From Lepidostoma basale (taxonomy: Eukaryota; Arthropoda; Insecta; Trichoptera; Lepidostomatidae): a stretch of DNA of 64,000 nt. Made by a program: the position numbers and the translations under genes. Shown in pieces: positions 31,700-42,200 of the stretch. Each line of letters opens with the position of its first letter. Positions within the stretch are counted from its first letter, which is position 1. The DNA lies in NCBI GenBank assembly GCA_022606425.2, contig JAHDVF020000240.1:310001-374000 (forward strand), given 5' to 3'. The notes beneath the pieces are model-generated. The model did no database searches, was not told the origin of the DNA, and was given only the letters and a program-made list of their open reading frames with translations.

Positions 31700-32225
31700 C
31701 TTATTTTTCTTCTTCCTCAGCCTACTCCCGTCCTATCCTGAACAAAGGCCTCCTCCATTCGCTTCCATATCACTCTGTCTTGTGCAGACTGCATCCAGGT
31801 TATTCCGACGTATCTATTCAGACCATCCTTCCACCATAGTTGCGGTTGCTCTGCACGTCTATTTGTCGTCCACGGTCTGCAAGTCAGCAGTCTTTTTGTC
31901 CATTTTTCATCTGAGCTTCTGGCTATTGCCATTTTAGAGGCGCCACCTGGTGGATGATGTCAGTGACCTTTGTTTTTTCTCTCACCGTATCGTTTCTGAC
32001 TCTGTATCTTAGGCTTATTCCTAACATGGCTCTTTAGGTCACTCGCAGTTTCTCGGCACATTGTTTGGACAATGTTATAGTTTCAAGACCATAAGTACCA
32101 ACTGGCAGAACGCAGACTTCATAGACTTTTCTTTTCAGGTTAATCGGTATTTTCCGGTTTTTAAGGTTTTTATGGTTTAACCCATGTTTCCGAAAGCTGC
32201 CCAGCTTATTTCAATTCTTTTTTTA
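31700..32225 (-). mobile_element. RTE-like LINE 3' fragment (25947 family)
   Basis: It starts TTCTTCTTCCTCAGCC. The minus-strand frame 31932-31717 encodes TKRLLTCRPWTTNRRAEQPQ then WMQSAQDRVIWKRMEEAFVQ. Upstream (to 32225) the complement of GCCCAGCTTATTTCAATTC parallels WAAFGKL of the 25961-27346 protein. Broken by stops. Confidence 0.75.
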
Positions 32226-32439
32226 GAATTATGTTAATCTATAAGACTAATGGTAGTTAAATATGTTTTTAATATTTTATAAAAATTAAAAACTCCTAAT
32301 TTTGTATTTAATTTTGATGAAAATATGGTTGTCTAGAAGTTTTAATATACTTTATCAAATGTCAAGATATTATCAGACTTATTTGTGCTATTGTGTTACC
32401 TTAAGTAAATAAATTAATTAATAAATCCATTTCCCAGAC

Positions 32440-32515
32440 TGCCATCTTCTCAACGAGCTGTCAAAACCAGTCGATTTTCAAATATACAAAACTTTTTTCG
32501 AATATAAAAAACGAG
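32440..32515 (+). ncRNA. degenerate hammerhead-like motif
   Basis: CAACGAGCTGTCAAAACCAGTC resembles the stretch at 33185-33240 (GGCAACGAGCTGTCGAAACT, then AGTC). The right half (GAAAC, NN, GTC) is recognisable, but the 5' core is lost. Confidence 0.35.
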
Positions 32516-32710
32516 ATACACGGTTGCTTCGAAAACGATTTCCTATTTTCGAGAAACATTTTGAAGCAAATCAAAGTTTTATGAACTGACGAAACCGGTC
32601 GAAGTCATAAAATCTATTGGAATGAAACTAAATATATAGGTATAATAATGTAATAGAATTTTGACAACATTTTTTTTTACATTTACCAAGAAATTTCAAT
32701 TAACAACCTT

Positions 32711-32765
32711 TATATCGCGATAGCTGTTTGGCCAACCGATGTTGGCATCATCAGGTGTAACAAAA
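32711..32765 (-). ncRNA. hammerhead motif, family D
   Basis: On the minus strand: CTGATGA (plus 32748-32754), T, perfect helix II GCCAAC/GTTGGC, CAAAC for GAAAC (G12 to C), AGCT, ATC for GTC. The 5' core is intact and the 3' core has two changes. Confidence 0.55.
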
Positions 32766-33179
32766 AACTAAAGGTACAAATTTTAAGACTTACTATTTAT
32801 CATAGTATTGTATTTCGGCCAAAGAAAGGACTGTTTAATTAATGTTTTAATAAAATGATGCTTATAATTGAGCTTTTGCAATTAATCTCATTTCTTTCCG
32901 GCAATAACCCATTTATGATACTGTAGAATACGTGAGGTATAAGTGCTATTATTATTCAAGGATTAACGGGTAAACCAGGAAGACCTTCGGCGTAGAGCGG
33001 CCACCAGCCTTCAGAGGTTCAAACTAATTATTCCATTGAAAATAATCGGTGGACATGAATGGTCGGCGCTTCACCAGACTCATACTAACAATAAGTTTCT
33101 TGTATTTGGATCGCATCCTTTCAACAGTTAGACACAGTTTATCAATTGTAGTTCTCAGATAAATTTAAGTAATAATATA

Positions 33180-33242
33180 ACATAGGACCAGGATATGGCA
33201 ACGAGCTGTCGAAACTAGTCTCAGAGGTCGACATATTTCGTG
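33180..33242 (+). ncRNA. degenerate hammerhead-like motif
   Basis: GGATATGGCAACGAGCTGTC then GAAACTAGTC: helix II GGCA/TGTC, GAAAC and CTAG are present, but the CTGATGA strand is mutated to GGATAT. Confidence 0.35.
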
Positions 33243-33403
33243 ATAGTGTGAGTTGCCTCAGGGATGCAATATCAATGTTATGATTTTTTCTTACCCTTAA
33301 GCTTAATTTTTTTTTTTTAATGCTTCTCTTTATAATGTAATTGCAAACGATTTAGAATTGTATGTCTGTAATGTTTGTGATTATTAGCAAAAATAAATGA
33401 AAT

Positions 33404-33845
33404 AAACTAACTAACCATCAAGCCGTCTCCCCGAAGGAGTAGGCAGAAAGAATAGACTGCCACATTTTTCTTTCCTGACACATTTCACTCGCATCCTCAA
33501 CATTCATACATCGTATCATGCACGCGAGTCGATTTCTCTGACTCCTCACATTGATCGTGCCACGTTTTCCTCGGTCTTCCTCTATTTCTAGTTCCATTTA
33601 CATCGTTAACATATTTTTTTCTTACCATTCTTTCTTCATTTATTCTTTCCATGTGTCCAAACCATCTTAATGATCCTTTCATTATTTTGTTCATAACACT
33701 TTCATTCACACCGCATTCACTTCTTAAACTTGCATTTGACACTCTATCATATACAGATTTACACACATTCGTCTTAGAGATCTCATTTCTACTGCATGTA
33801 TTCTACTTTCATCCTTCTTTTGCCATTTCCATGCTTCACTTCACA
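33404..33845 (-). mobile_element. RTE-like LINE 3' fragment
   Basis: The minus-strand frame 33766-33497 encodes MCKSVYDRVSNASLRSECGV, MNKIMKGSLRWFGHMERINE and GRPRKTWHDQ, then a frameshift. The 3' end is at 33404 (ACTAACTAACCATCAAGCCG). Confidence 0.85.
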
Positions 33846-33859
33846 TTCTTATAAAAGTC

Positions 33860-34010
33860 TTCAAAAAACGTTTTATAAAAGTTTTATTGTTTTTTTTTAT
33901 GGAAATGACATGTTTATCAAATGTATTCGAAAACATAATAAAGCCTTAGCTACGCGAAACATTTTATTCGTATAAAATATAATAAAACTTCTAAAAGAAT
34001 GGTTTTCATT
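33860..34010. repeat. foldback repeat, family A, rearranged
   Basis: GTTTTATTGTTTTTTTTTAT, GGAAATGACATGTTTATCAA and CTTCTAAAAGAATGG are family A phrases; the ribozyme-like centre is partly deleted (GCCTTAGCTACGCGAAAC). Confidence 0.5.
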
Positions 34011-34510
34011 TGTATTTATTACTTGTTTAATAAATTAGGTTCACTTCTATTGCATCAAAAGTGATAATTAAGTAACGCATTCTCAATAAATCTATTTCGA
34101 ATAACGAGCCGTTGCGAAGCGATTAATATGTGTCAATGCTTTGAATACACGTTTGATTATTAATATTAATGTGATCAATGGCAGCGCACGTCCATTCATT
34201 AAAGCCTTGTTGAGGGGACTCTTTGTTTCGTTGGCAGACTGGACAGTGGCCACTTCGGACCAACGTTAGTAAAAGGACTCCTTTTAAAGCAAATTGGGAC
34301 AGGTTGGTCAACCAACTTCACGCAAAGTTAATCGAAGACATTGTGGGCTAACTTCGGTTCATTGCGCTACTGAATTTTGTGTCGAATTGCTCAATTCTAA
34401 AAAAAACTTCTACTGTTATATCTGTTTTGATTAATACATTTCCTCACTCTGTCCCACCCTCACCAATATCTGTCTGAAAAAAAATTATGTTATTCCATAA
34501 CCTTTTTATA

Positions 34511-34645
34511 GCTAGGTAGCTAGCTAACCATCACACGTTTTCCCGAAAGGGTAGGCAGAAAGAATGGACTGACACACTTTAACCGATGCGGCACTCCATC
34601 CTTCTCTTTTCGCCCCGCTAGAGACGGGTTGTGATGGGTTGCGAG
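34511..34645 (-). mobile_element. SINE-like unit with LINE 3' tail, copy 2
   Basis: The tail GCTAGCTAACCATCACACGT is followed by the head complement AACCGATGCGGCACTCCATC and GATGGGTTGCGAG. The head is truncated by a few bases where it meets the Jockey-like copy. Confidence 0.7.
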
Positions 34646-34655
34646 AAAGGTATCA

Positions 34656-35272
34656 CCAGACCCCCCTATATTGCACAACATAATTGCACAGCAGACTCGA
34701 AATTGGTTCTGTGATATGGAGTCCTCACGAGGCGAAATATTTCGTTATGCTGAAGAGGGTTCAGAAAAAAAATCTGAGGTATCTCTACATGAGGGAGTAT
34801 GGTAGTTATCCGTGGCTCTATCCCACAGCATTTCTTTTGGGAATGCTCGGAACCAATTCTTTACAGCTTCGAAGAGATAGGCATCTAATTACCCATTTCT
34901 TTAGATTAATCAGGGGATATTTTAAGAACTCGGCCGTGCAAGAGAGTGTTGGTCTTAGCGACAGCACAGTTTTTTATACCTACTGGCCGCCAGAACCAAT
35001 CTTCCTCTGGTGACACCTTTGGGAAGAGCAATCAGTCTGCTGAATGCGGTCTCCTCGGAGATCGACGTCTTTCATATTAGTGAGGGTACGTTCAAGGGAC
35101 AAATACTCTTGATTTTAGAGAGTATCTTGTCTTCCTAATGTCGATCCATCTCTAACGCGTTCCTAGTATTATGTTGTATTTTTATAATATTTTACCTGTA
35201 CTTAATAGATGCCTTAAACATGTTGCTGTTTGTAATGTCTTTTGAGTTAATAAACTGATTTGATTTGATTTG
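34656..35272 (+). mobile_element. Jockey-like LINE 3' part
   Basis: The frame 34684-35013 (109 aa) encodes HSRLEIGSVIWSPHEAKYFV, LKRVQKKNLRYLYMR, LGMLGTNSLQLRRDRHLITH and FFRLIRGYF. It is a typical C-terminal region of Jockey/CR1-type elements; the exact clade is not settled. A frameshift near 34990 precedes SAVSSEID-type sequence. The 3' untranslated region ends in a (TTGA)n tail at about 35255-35272. Confidence 0.8.
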
Positions 35273-36289
35273 ATAACAAGGAAGAATAAGAAGAAGAAAA
35301 AGAGATTCATAATTGAATTCTACCCAATTAATTCTAATATTGTATTGATAAAGCTTGTCATGTAACTTCCGTATGAAATATATGTATTTAAATCTTCTAA
35401 AAACAAACATTTTCTTCAATACAATATGATATTTTTTGCATATAAACACGGTACTGTTAAACGAGACTACCGCATATTATTACATAACAGTAATGACTTA
35501 CGAATTGACTCAAATCAAACAGAAGATCGTTCAAACATAATACCTGTCATTTAGCCGACAGGGCACGATTATATCTCTTAGTGCGGACCAAATGCAGGTC
35601 TGGCAGAAATTCATATAATTGAACAGACCACACTTGACCGGAATATGAATTAACATGTTGAAGTAACTCTGGATTACATCATTTAGGTTAGATTTGATGT
35701 AACGGCCATCCGTGTCATAGATGTTAGATTCGTATCAAGACATATTAACTGTATAGAATTTTGACACATTCAGTATTCATGCTATATCTGATGGAATACC
35801 ATTTCGGTATCATTTGATACATTTGTTTAAAACCACCCTACCTATTTGAACGTACGTGATACGTTCACTTTGACTGTACCACTATACGAAATCCCGTATC
35901 ACGTACGGGCTTGAGAAAAAGTAATGTACCTAAAATGTACAAAGTTTTAGGGATACGCGCGTGTGCCATCAAAACTTGAGCACAAGTCTTCATAAATATG
36001 ATAGTTTTACAAGGGGCAGGCGAAATGTGCTGCCGAGTATTTGACGTTTCGTAATTTAAAAAAATAAAAATAGTAAAAAATTAAATTTCATTACTAAAAA
36101 ACTTGCTTGCTTTTTACACGTTTCTCGGAAAATAACCCAAAGGTAGGGCGGTTAAGCAAAACTCTAATACGAGTATTGAAAAAAATAGACTTTTCAAGGG
36201 TGACATATTACGCCCTAGCAAGTATGGCTATATGGCTGGACTCTCAAAGTGAATGTAATGAACCTGTTGGAAGAGTTCGAGATGTGGAT
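35273..36289. other. unassigned sequence
   Basis: No gene or repeat recognised in about 1 kb. Confidence 0.4.
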
Positions 36290-36605
36290 ATACTGTAGAC
36301 CGATAGGGTCAGTATTGCAGAGGTACAACAAAGAGCCAGAGCCGATAGAGAGCTGTTATCGAGTGTGAAAATTAAAAAGGTCTCACATTTAGGTCATGTG
36401 CTATGGGGAGAAAAATACCACCTCCTTCGATTGATATTAATGGGTAAAGTGGAGGGACGTCGGAGAGTTTGTAGAAGGCAGCTGTCCTGACTGCGAAACA
36501 TCAAGGAGTGGACAGGAATAACAAGAGTTCAGAACCTGTTCCAAGTGGCGCAGGACAGAGATGCCACAGTGATCGCGAACGTTGGGGGGACCTGACGCGG
36601 CACCG
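36290..36605 (+). mobile_element. LINE C-terminal fragment
   Basis: Reads in broken frames as VSHLGHVLWGEKYHLLRLI, GKVEGRRRV, LRNIKEWTGI and FQVAQDRD. This is the tail pattern of a LINE related to the pieces at 43680-43935 and 50245-50715. A stop interrupts it after RRQLS. Confidence 0.7.
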
Positions 36606-36609
36606 ATAG

Positions 36610-36690
36610 AAGAAGACGAATTACGAATACAATAAAACTTCTAGAAAAAATGAAGTTTTCAACCATATTTAATATTTGATATAGAATTTT
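36610..36690. repeat. family A arm fragment
   Basis: CAATAAAACTTCTAGAAAAA, GAAGTTTTCA and TTTTACAGAATTAAGCAAGC follow the right-arm order of family A. Confidence 0.45.
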
Positions 36691-37027
36691 ACAGAATTAA
36701 GCAAGCAAACAATTACAAATATTTTTTAAATGTAAAGGAAACATCTTATTGAAAAATTTTGTTTATCTGATTTTTTTTTTAACAAATAAAAATAAATTCA
36801 AATTTCTTAGTAGAAGTTCATTGTAAATTATAAAAATAAAAATTAGTGTTCATTACATATTAAGTATTATTCTATTTGTTATTTAGTTTCAACGGTGTCT
36901 GGTGGTAGGATCAAAAATATACAACTTCAATGAAACTAAATTAGTTTAAAAGAACTTTTATTATTCTCTATTTTTAATCATTTTAAGAATTATCTTTGAC
37001 ATCTCGTGTATATAATCATTATATCGT

Positions 37028-37090
37028 GTTATTATACTGCCCGGATGAAGCTTGGGTCCAAGCGAAACTAGTTGGCATCAATATAATAAC
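37028..37090 (+). ncRNA. hammerhead motif, family F, with long stem I
   Basis: CGGATGA at 37042-37048 (U4 to G), unpaired A, helix II GCTTGG/CCAAGC, GAAAC at 37064-37068, TA, GTT with cleavage expected after 37073. Stem III is the palindrome CTAG. Stem I is long: GCC/GGC next to the core, then GTTATTATA (37028-37036) with TATAATAAC (37082-37090). Confidence 0.65.
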
Positions 37091-37275
37091 CCTACCGTGG
37101 TTAAATATAAAGTTGTTTTATTTATATAATTATTTAATTTTTAAGTAACAACTGGTTTCTGCAGTCCACACACATCACTTGTTGTTTAAAGAGATGTCTG
37201 TATTTGTAAACAGATTCAATTTCTGTATTCATCAAAGCAGCACTCAAAAAATTAACTCGCATTAAATCTTGTATA

Positions 37276-37307
37276 ATATTAGGTATGTATGATATTAGGT
37301 ATGTATG
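37276..37307. repeat. 16-bp tandem duplication at the mariner end
   Basis: ATATTAGGTATGTATG is present twice in a row (37276-37291 and 37292-37307). It covers the TA target and the first bases of the inverted repeat. Confidence 0.85.
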
Positions 37308-38580
37308 TACATATGAAATTGGCGTTTTGTATGGGAGGAACATAAAGTTGATTTTTTTTAAATATAATATATTTATTTAATCAAAGTATGTACCATTGCT
37401 ATCTATGCACTTTTGCCATCTCATAGGTAGTTCATCGATCCCTTTACTAAAAAAAACCATTCGGACGGGAATCAATAAAACTTTGAAGTCGGTTTGGACT
37501 GCCCCATCGGAGTTGAATTTTTTCCCTTGCAAGAAGTTATCCAAATTTCGAAAAAAATAATAATAATCTGTTGGAGCAAGGTCCGGAGAGTACGGTGGAT
37601 GTCTTAGACATTCCAATTGAAGCTCTTCTAATTTGGTAGCCGTCTGTTGTGCAGTGTGTGGTCTAGCGTTATCATGAAGCAGCAGTGGCCTAGAGCGATT
37701 AACCAGCCTCGGTTGTTTAGCAGCTAGCTTTTCCATCATGGTTTGCAGTTGCTGACAATAGACATCTGCCGTAATCGTCTGGCCAGATTTAAGAAAGCTG
37801 TAGTGAACGACACCGGCACTAGTCCACCAAACGCTCACAAGTAACTTTTTTGGAGTCAATTTTGGCTTGGGGCATGGTTTGGCTGGTTCGGCAGGGTTCA
37901 GCCATTGCGATGAGCGCTTCCGATTATCATACAGTATCCAATTTTCATCACAGGTTCATTCAAAATCCCTTCATTATTGTGCCGGTTGAGTAATGCAACG
38001 CAGCAGTCAACGCGCGTTTGTTGATTTGCTTCACTCAATTCGTGAGGTACCCACCTTTCAAGCTTTTTCACCTTCGCAATTTGCTTCAAGTGGATTAAAA
38101 CAGTTTTATCACTAACACCGCAGCCTGCAGCTAACTCGGACGTGGTTTGCGATGGATCCGCTTCCACAATAGCCTTCAATTCTTCATTATCAACTTTGGT
38201 CTCCGGCCGTCCACGGGGCTTGTTCTGCAGGTCGAAATTTCCAGAACGAAAACGTTGGAACCAAAAACGCACTGTGTTTTCTTTTGCGGCACCGTCGCCA
38301 TACACATCATTAATCCTTCGAGCCGTTTCTGCAGCACTGGTGCCACGGTGGAACTCGTACTCGTAAATAACGCGATATTTCAAGTTTTCCATTTTGTAAA
38401 CTGAGTGACGCAAAGAAAAAAAACAATTGAGGAAAAAACAAATGAATTATAATTTTCGAAACACAAATACTTGAGTAAATAGCTGTATAAATTTGAATTT
38501 GGAATTCCTAACCAAAGAGAAGATATTTGAGATCAAAGTTGCCAGTACGGCAAAACGCCATTTCATATGTAAGGACCTAA
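37295..38580 (-). mobile_element. mariner transposon, full length, inactive
   Basis: 1,286 bp between TA dinucleotides (37293-37294 and 38581-38582). The inverted repeats start TTAGGT and contain ACATATGAAAT and GGCGTTTTG on both ends (left 37295-37329, right 38551-38580 inverted), with small indels at the left end. The single gene inside is on the minus strand and frameshifted. No other copy of it is present here. Confidence 0.92.
37377..38392 (-). pseudogene. mariner transposase, D,D34D, frameshifted
   Basis: The cut-and-paste transposase of the mariner. The start is taken at MENLKYRV (38392) rather than the upstream non-canonical start. Part 1 holds the N-terminal DNA-binding half: FHRGTSAAETARRINDVYGD, the WFQRFRSGNFDLQNKPRGRP linker (GRPR-like) and the second helix-turn-helix (SELAAGCGVSDKTVLIHLKQ). 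The frame is lost near 37955. The CDE with the first catalytic Asp (37944-37952) is in the second frame. Part 2 has HDNARPHTA and YSPDLAPTD; the two Asp are 34 residues apart. Near the C-terminus compensating indels alter about nine residues (VLLIPVRMV), before FFSKGIDELPMRWQKCID. All three catalytic Asp codons remain, but the frameshift should prevent a whole protein. Confidence 0.93.
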
Positions 38581-38634
38581 TATTAAAGGCAGAAGTGCCC
38601 CAATGTCCCATATAAAATAATCAAATAAAATTTG

Positions 38635-38685
38635 ATTTCTTACCCTGACAATGCGATCGTAGCGAAACCTGTTGATTGTTTAAAA
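38635..38685 (+). ncRNA. hammerhead-like motif, decayed
   Basis: CTGACAA at 38645-38651 (G8 to A), T, short helix II GC/GC around GATCGTA, GAAAC at 38664-38668, CTGTT. The layout fits the other families. Confidence 0.4.
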
Positions 38686-38869
38686 ACAAAATAAATGGTT
38701 GAAAATGCATATATTGATCTAATTTGATCTAATAAGTGATCTAATTTACGATTATTTAATGACACACTACAAGTATACTGCTTTATGTGAAACTATAAAA
38801 ATATACACGAAGATGTCTTTATAAGTTATACAAAAATACGGTTAAAATTTAAAACACTATTATAATATC

Positions 38870-39150
38870 ACAACAACAACAACAACAAACCATCACGTCG
38901 TTTCCCCTCAGGGGTAGGCAGAGAAAATGGATCGCCACACTACTCTATCCTGGCACACCTCTCTAGCTTCCTCGACATTCATACAGCGAGTCTTATCGCA
39001 CGTTGATTCTTCCGACTTCTAACATGAGCAACTTTTAAAATTTGATGAATTTGGTCATGCCATGTTTTCCTCGGTCTGCCTCGACTCCGTACTCCATTTA
39101 CATCATTAACGTATACTTTCTCCATCCGTGCGCTCCATATGTCCGAACCA
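38870..39150 (-). mobile_element. RTE-like LINE 3' fragment, (GTT)n tail subtype
   Basis: (CAA)n tail complement at 38870, then CATCACGTCGTTTCCCCTCA and minus-strand coding up to the WFGH region (TGCGCTCCATATGTCCGAAC). It ends abruptly at 39150, where a family D foldback begins. Confidence 0.8.
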
Positions 39151-39332
39151 TATATCACAATTTCCTTTTATTCACTGAGAGTGTCGCGACAGCTGTTTCG
39201 CCAACCGATGTAGGCATCACAAGGTGTAACAATAAACTCAGTTCAGTTTATTGTAACACCTGATGATGCCAACATCATTCGGCGAAACAGCTGTCGCGAC
39301 ACTCTCAGTGAATAAAAAGAAATTGTGATATT
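39151..39332. repeat. foldback repeat, family D, inserted at a LINE
   Basis: TATCACAATTTCCTTTTATT on the left is repeated inverted as AAGAAATTGTGATA on the right; CACTGAGAGTGTCGCGACAG is likewise mirrored. Ribozyme motifs on the minus (39183-39240, core CTTGTGA, decayed) and plus (39247-39316) strands point outward from a GAACTGAGTT-type centre. Confidence 0.8.
39247..39316 (+). ncRNA. hammerhead motif, family D (complete core)
   Basis: CTGATGA at 39260-39266, T, helix II GCC/GGC with a large loop (the original GCCAAC/GTTGGC is damaged), GAAAC at 39284-39288, AGCT, GTC with cleavage expected after 39295. Distal stem I TTTATT (39247-39252) pairs with AATAAA (39311-39316). Confidence 0.65.
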
Positions 39333-39530
39333 ATAACAGGGTTTTAAATTTTAACAGTAATAATGTTGAAGTATCATAGTGTTTCGGCCAAAACAATGGA
39401 CTATTAAACAAAATTTATACTGTTTAAATTAAATCTATAATGCAAAATTAAGCAATGAATACAATTTTTAAATGTAGATATATGAATACATAAGTAAATA
39501 TAATACATTATAGAAATCCTATTTGACGAA

Positions 39531-39971
39531 TTGTGCACGTGTTTTTATCCGTTACAATGTTATCTTTGCAAAAACACAGCAATAACATCTCAGTGTACAC
39601 GCAAATTTAATTACAATTTATTCGGCACTTTGAATTTGATTCAACTGCACTGTATTCCAGCAACAAACGGATGTCTATTCTTTGAAAATAAACTCTTACA
39701 GCACTTCGTATTGAATGTTGTTGCAATTTTTTTCACGCACGTGACGTCAATGCCCGGCGACGCCAAAGGATTTCATGCACCGCTACGTGATTGTCGGGAA
39801 CGTACCTACCCATATGTAAATACGGAGGGAAGACGTGCGGCTTTGCAAGCTATCAGATTTTTGACCAGAACGACTAGACAGTCATTTGAGGAAGCCAAAT
39901 TTAACTTTAGAGGTATGGATTGCCCAAAAATTCCGCCATTGTTTTTGGTCGTAGATATTTTTTTGTATTAG
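39531..39971 (+). other. 146-codon open frame, unrecognised
   Basis: Unusually long for a non-LINE frame in this window. The C-terminal half (DCRERTYPYVNTEGRRAALQ, then FLTRTTRQSFEEAKFNF) has a normal protein-like composition; the N-terminal half is Cys- and hydrophobic-rich. A CACGTGACGTCA sequence lies inside at about 39739. It could be a host exon, part of an unknown transposon gene, or chance. No domain recognised. Confidence 0.25.
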
Positions 39972-40027
39972 GCGTATCCACATATCGCACGCTTAATATT
40001 AAACTGACCGATTATGGTTTAGGTCAT

Positions 40028-40284
40028 AATTGAAGACTACAGGGGAAAAACAAGGAATGTCAGTAGTAGGTTAATTTGAATAAATTGAGAATAAAGCTAA
40101 TCAAAGTCTATATATTTCTTAGCAATTAGCAATCGATTATCTGGCCATAGTCGATGACACACATGATTTTTGAATATGAAAATTTTACTGTGGATAGATA
40201 CGTACAAATGCCGCTAGATGGCATTATTAAATTTATTTTGAATTTTAACTGACATTTCTTGTTTTTCCCCGGTAGTCTTCAATT
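40028..40284. repeat. MITE-like element with ~36-bp inverted ends
   Basis: AATTGAAGACTAC then GGGGAAAAACAAG (40028-40063) is repeated inverted at 40249-40284 with about two mismatches. The interior is 185 bp and non-coding. A second, outer pair, CATATCGCACG and CGTGCGATATG (about 39983 and 40486), brackets it. Confidence 0.7.
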
Positions 40285-40330
40285 GAGTTAACATTAGACA
40301 GAGGCTTGTGTTAACGCTATTCATCTATTT

Positions 40331-40396
40331 TTCACAATGTTAACGCTATCCATTCGCAGAACGATAATCGTTCACAATGTTAACGCTATCCATTCG
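40331..40396. repeat. 26-bp direct repeat, 40-bp period
   Basis: TTCACAATGTTAACGCTATC then CATTCG at 40331-40356 and again at 40371-40396; a partial third unit precedes it. Confidence 0.85.
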
Positions 40397-40494
40397 TACG
40401 TGTTTTTCGACTGTTTTTGTTAAAACACCGACTCATGTCAGATTGTGCAAAACTTGCTTTTTTGAGTTAAGCCAGTGTTCCATTAAACGTGCGA

Positions 40495-41255
40495 TATGCA
40501 TTTGTGTATTTAAGAAGCATGTTCACAGCGGATACTGAGGTTAAAAGAAGGGTTGGTGCGGGTAACAAAATGAATGGAGCTTTATTCGGGTGGTGGTCTA
40601 GGGGATAGAACGCTTGACTCCTGATCTAGGGGACATGGGTTCAAGCCTGGTCACGACCAGATTCCTTCTTCATAATAATGAGCTATTTTCTGCTCACATT
40701 GAAGATTGTAAAATAAATTCTAATATCATTGATATAAATCCTTGATGTTAGTCTTTTAAAAAAAAAAAGAAACAATAATTTATCAATGAAAGCGAAAATG
40801 GCCGTTCAAAATGGAGTTCTGGTCCCAGCCCTTATGCATGGAAGCGAATCATGGAACTGGCAGTTGAAGGATAAGAGGAAAATAAATTGGGTAGAGATGA
40901 GGTCCCTAAGACATAAGTGTGGTGGAACGATGTTCGACAGATTCTCAAATGCTGATATTATAAAATAAATTTAGAGCGAAAGAAGGTATTATGAACAAAA
41001 TTATGAAAGGATCGCTGCGTTGGTTCGAACGCATGGTTGGAGAAAGAATGGTTAAGAAAGTATACGTTAATTATGTAAATGGGGTATGAAGTCGAGGCAG
41101 ACCGAGGAAAACATGGCATGACCAAATTAATCAAATTTTAAAGGTTGGTCATGTTAGAAGTCGGAGGAATCGACGTGCGTGTATGACTCGTTGTATGAAT
41201 GTGAAGGAAGCTAGAGAGGTTTGCCAGGATAGAGTAGTGTGGCGGTCAAGGGGAA
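40495..41255 (+). mobile_element. RTE-like LINE 3' part, split by a SINE
   Basis: It starts in the LGSMFTAD region (AGAAGCATGTTCACAGCGGA). Coding is interrupted at NGAL by SINE1 (40586-40770) and resumes AATTTATCAATGAAAGCGAA (LSMKAKM). Frame 40786-40968 gives MKAKMAVQNGVLVPALMHGS and onward. It ends near GTGTGGCGGTCAAGGGG. Confidence 0.8.
40586..40770 (+). mobile_element. tRNA-derived SINE1, copy 1
   Basis: TGGTGGTCTAGGGGATAGAA is box A, GGGTTCAAGCC is box B, and the stretch between holds CTCCTGA, the anticodon loop expected of tRNA-Arg(CCT). The body TAATGAGCTATTTTCTGCTC and an A-rich end (AAAAAAAAAAAG) complete it. It sits inside the LINE. Confidence 0.8.
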
Positions 41256-41273
41256 ACAAATTTGCCACAATTT

Positions 41274-41340
41274 AACTAACTAACTAACCATCACGCCGTC
41301 TCCCCGAAAGGGTAGGCAGAAAGAATGGACTGTCACAATT
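41274..41340 (-). mobile_element. RTE-like LINE 3' terminus
   Basis: AACTAACTAACTAACCATCA, then CCCCGAAAGGGTAGGCAGAA, truncated after 65 bp. Confidence 0.7.
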
Positions 41341-41805
41341 TATGTAATTTATATCAATTAAATCCAAGTAAAACCACTAAACAATCGTGTTTACTATTAT
41401 AAATTTATAATAACACTCCATAAGGTGAACATTTTCAATTTTTTCCATAAAAGTATATAAAACTTTGCAAAGGTTTATGTAAAATTTTAGTAGTTTTATT
41501 ACACGAATTATCAAATTGATGCTTTTCTATGATGGTTATATTAGTTTTATTTTACGTCGAGAATTATTATCTTAAATAAACGACCAGTGATTTAGTTAGG
41601 GGAAGGAGCCTGATGAAAGATACCGAATGTTCTCAAAATTCTTCAACTTAAGGATTTATAACAATACTCTTTTATGATTGCACATGTGACATATTTATCA
41701 CTAATTATAATAATATTATGATTTTTTCGCAAAATAAACCCTTTAAACCATGTTTAGTTAAATTTGGTTTAACTAAACTTGAGTGTTTAATTCATCTAAT
41801 TTATA
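41341..41805. other. unassigned AT-rich sequence
   Basis: No recognisable element. Confidence 0.4.
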
Positions 41806-42200
41806 CAACATTTTGAATGTATACAAATACTTGTAGACGAATACTAGATTTTACCCATTGCGAGTATTATCCCAGGCGTTATCTAGCAATACGTTAATGG
41901 CGGTAGCCTTTCACATTGCGTTAATAAAAAGATATTCTGCTTAATGCTTAATCCAATCATCATAGATGGCGCTAGTATGTAGATTGAACTAAAAAATGTG
42001 AAGTGTGGTATTACTTTGTACCATATATACAATTTCCAAAAATTGTCAGACATGGTGGTCGTAAGAAGGGGGGAATGGGGAATGTTGTATTACATAAAGC
42101 GTGCGCTTAACCCAACCAATGACAGGTCCTGTAAGCACCTCGACCGCCATATTCTGTTTCCAATTTGCATCTTCGTCTTTATGAGGTACAATTAATCCTT
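41806..42200 (+). repeat. family J interspersed repeat, copy 2
   Basis: The left end TTTTGAATGTATACAAATAC then TTGTAGACGAATACTAGATT recurs inverted at the right end of the 51945-52240 copy. The interior GCGTGCGCTTAACCCAACCA is shared with all copies. No transposase inside. Confidence 0.65.

Noticed and set aside
38142..38404. Plus-strand open frames over the mariner
   Set aside because: Antisense shadows of the transposase gene.
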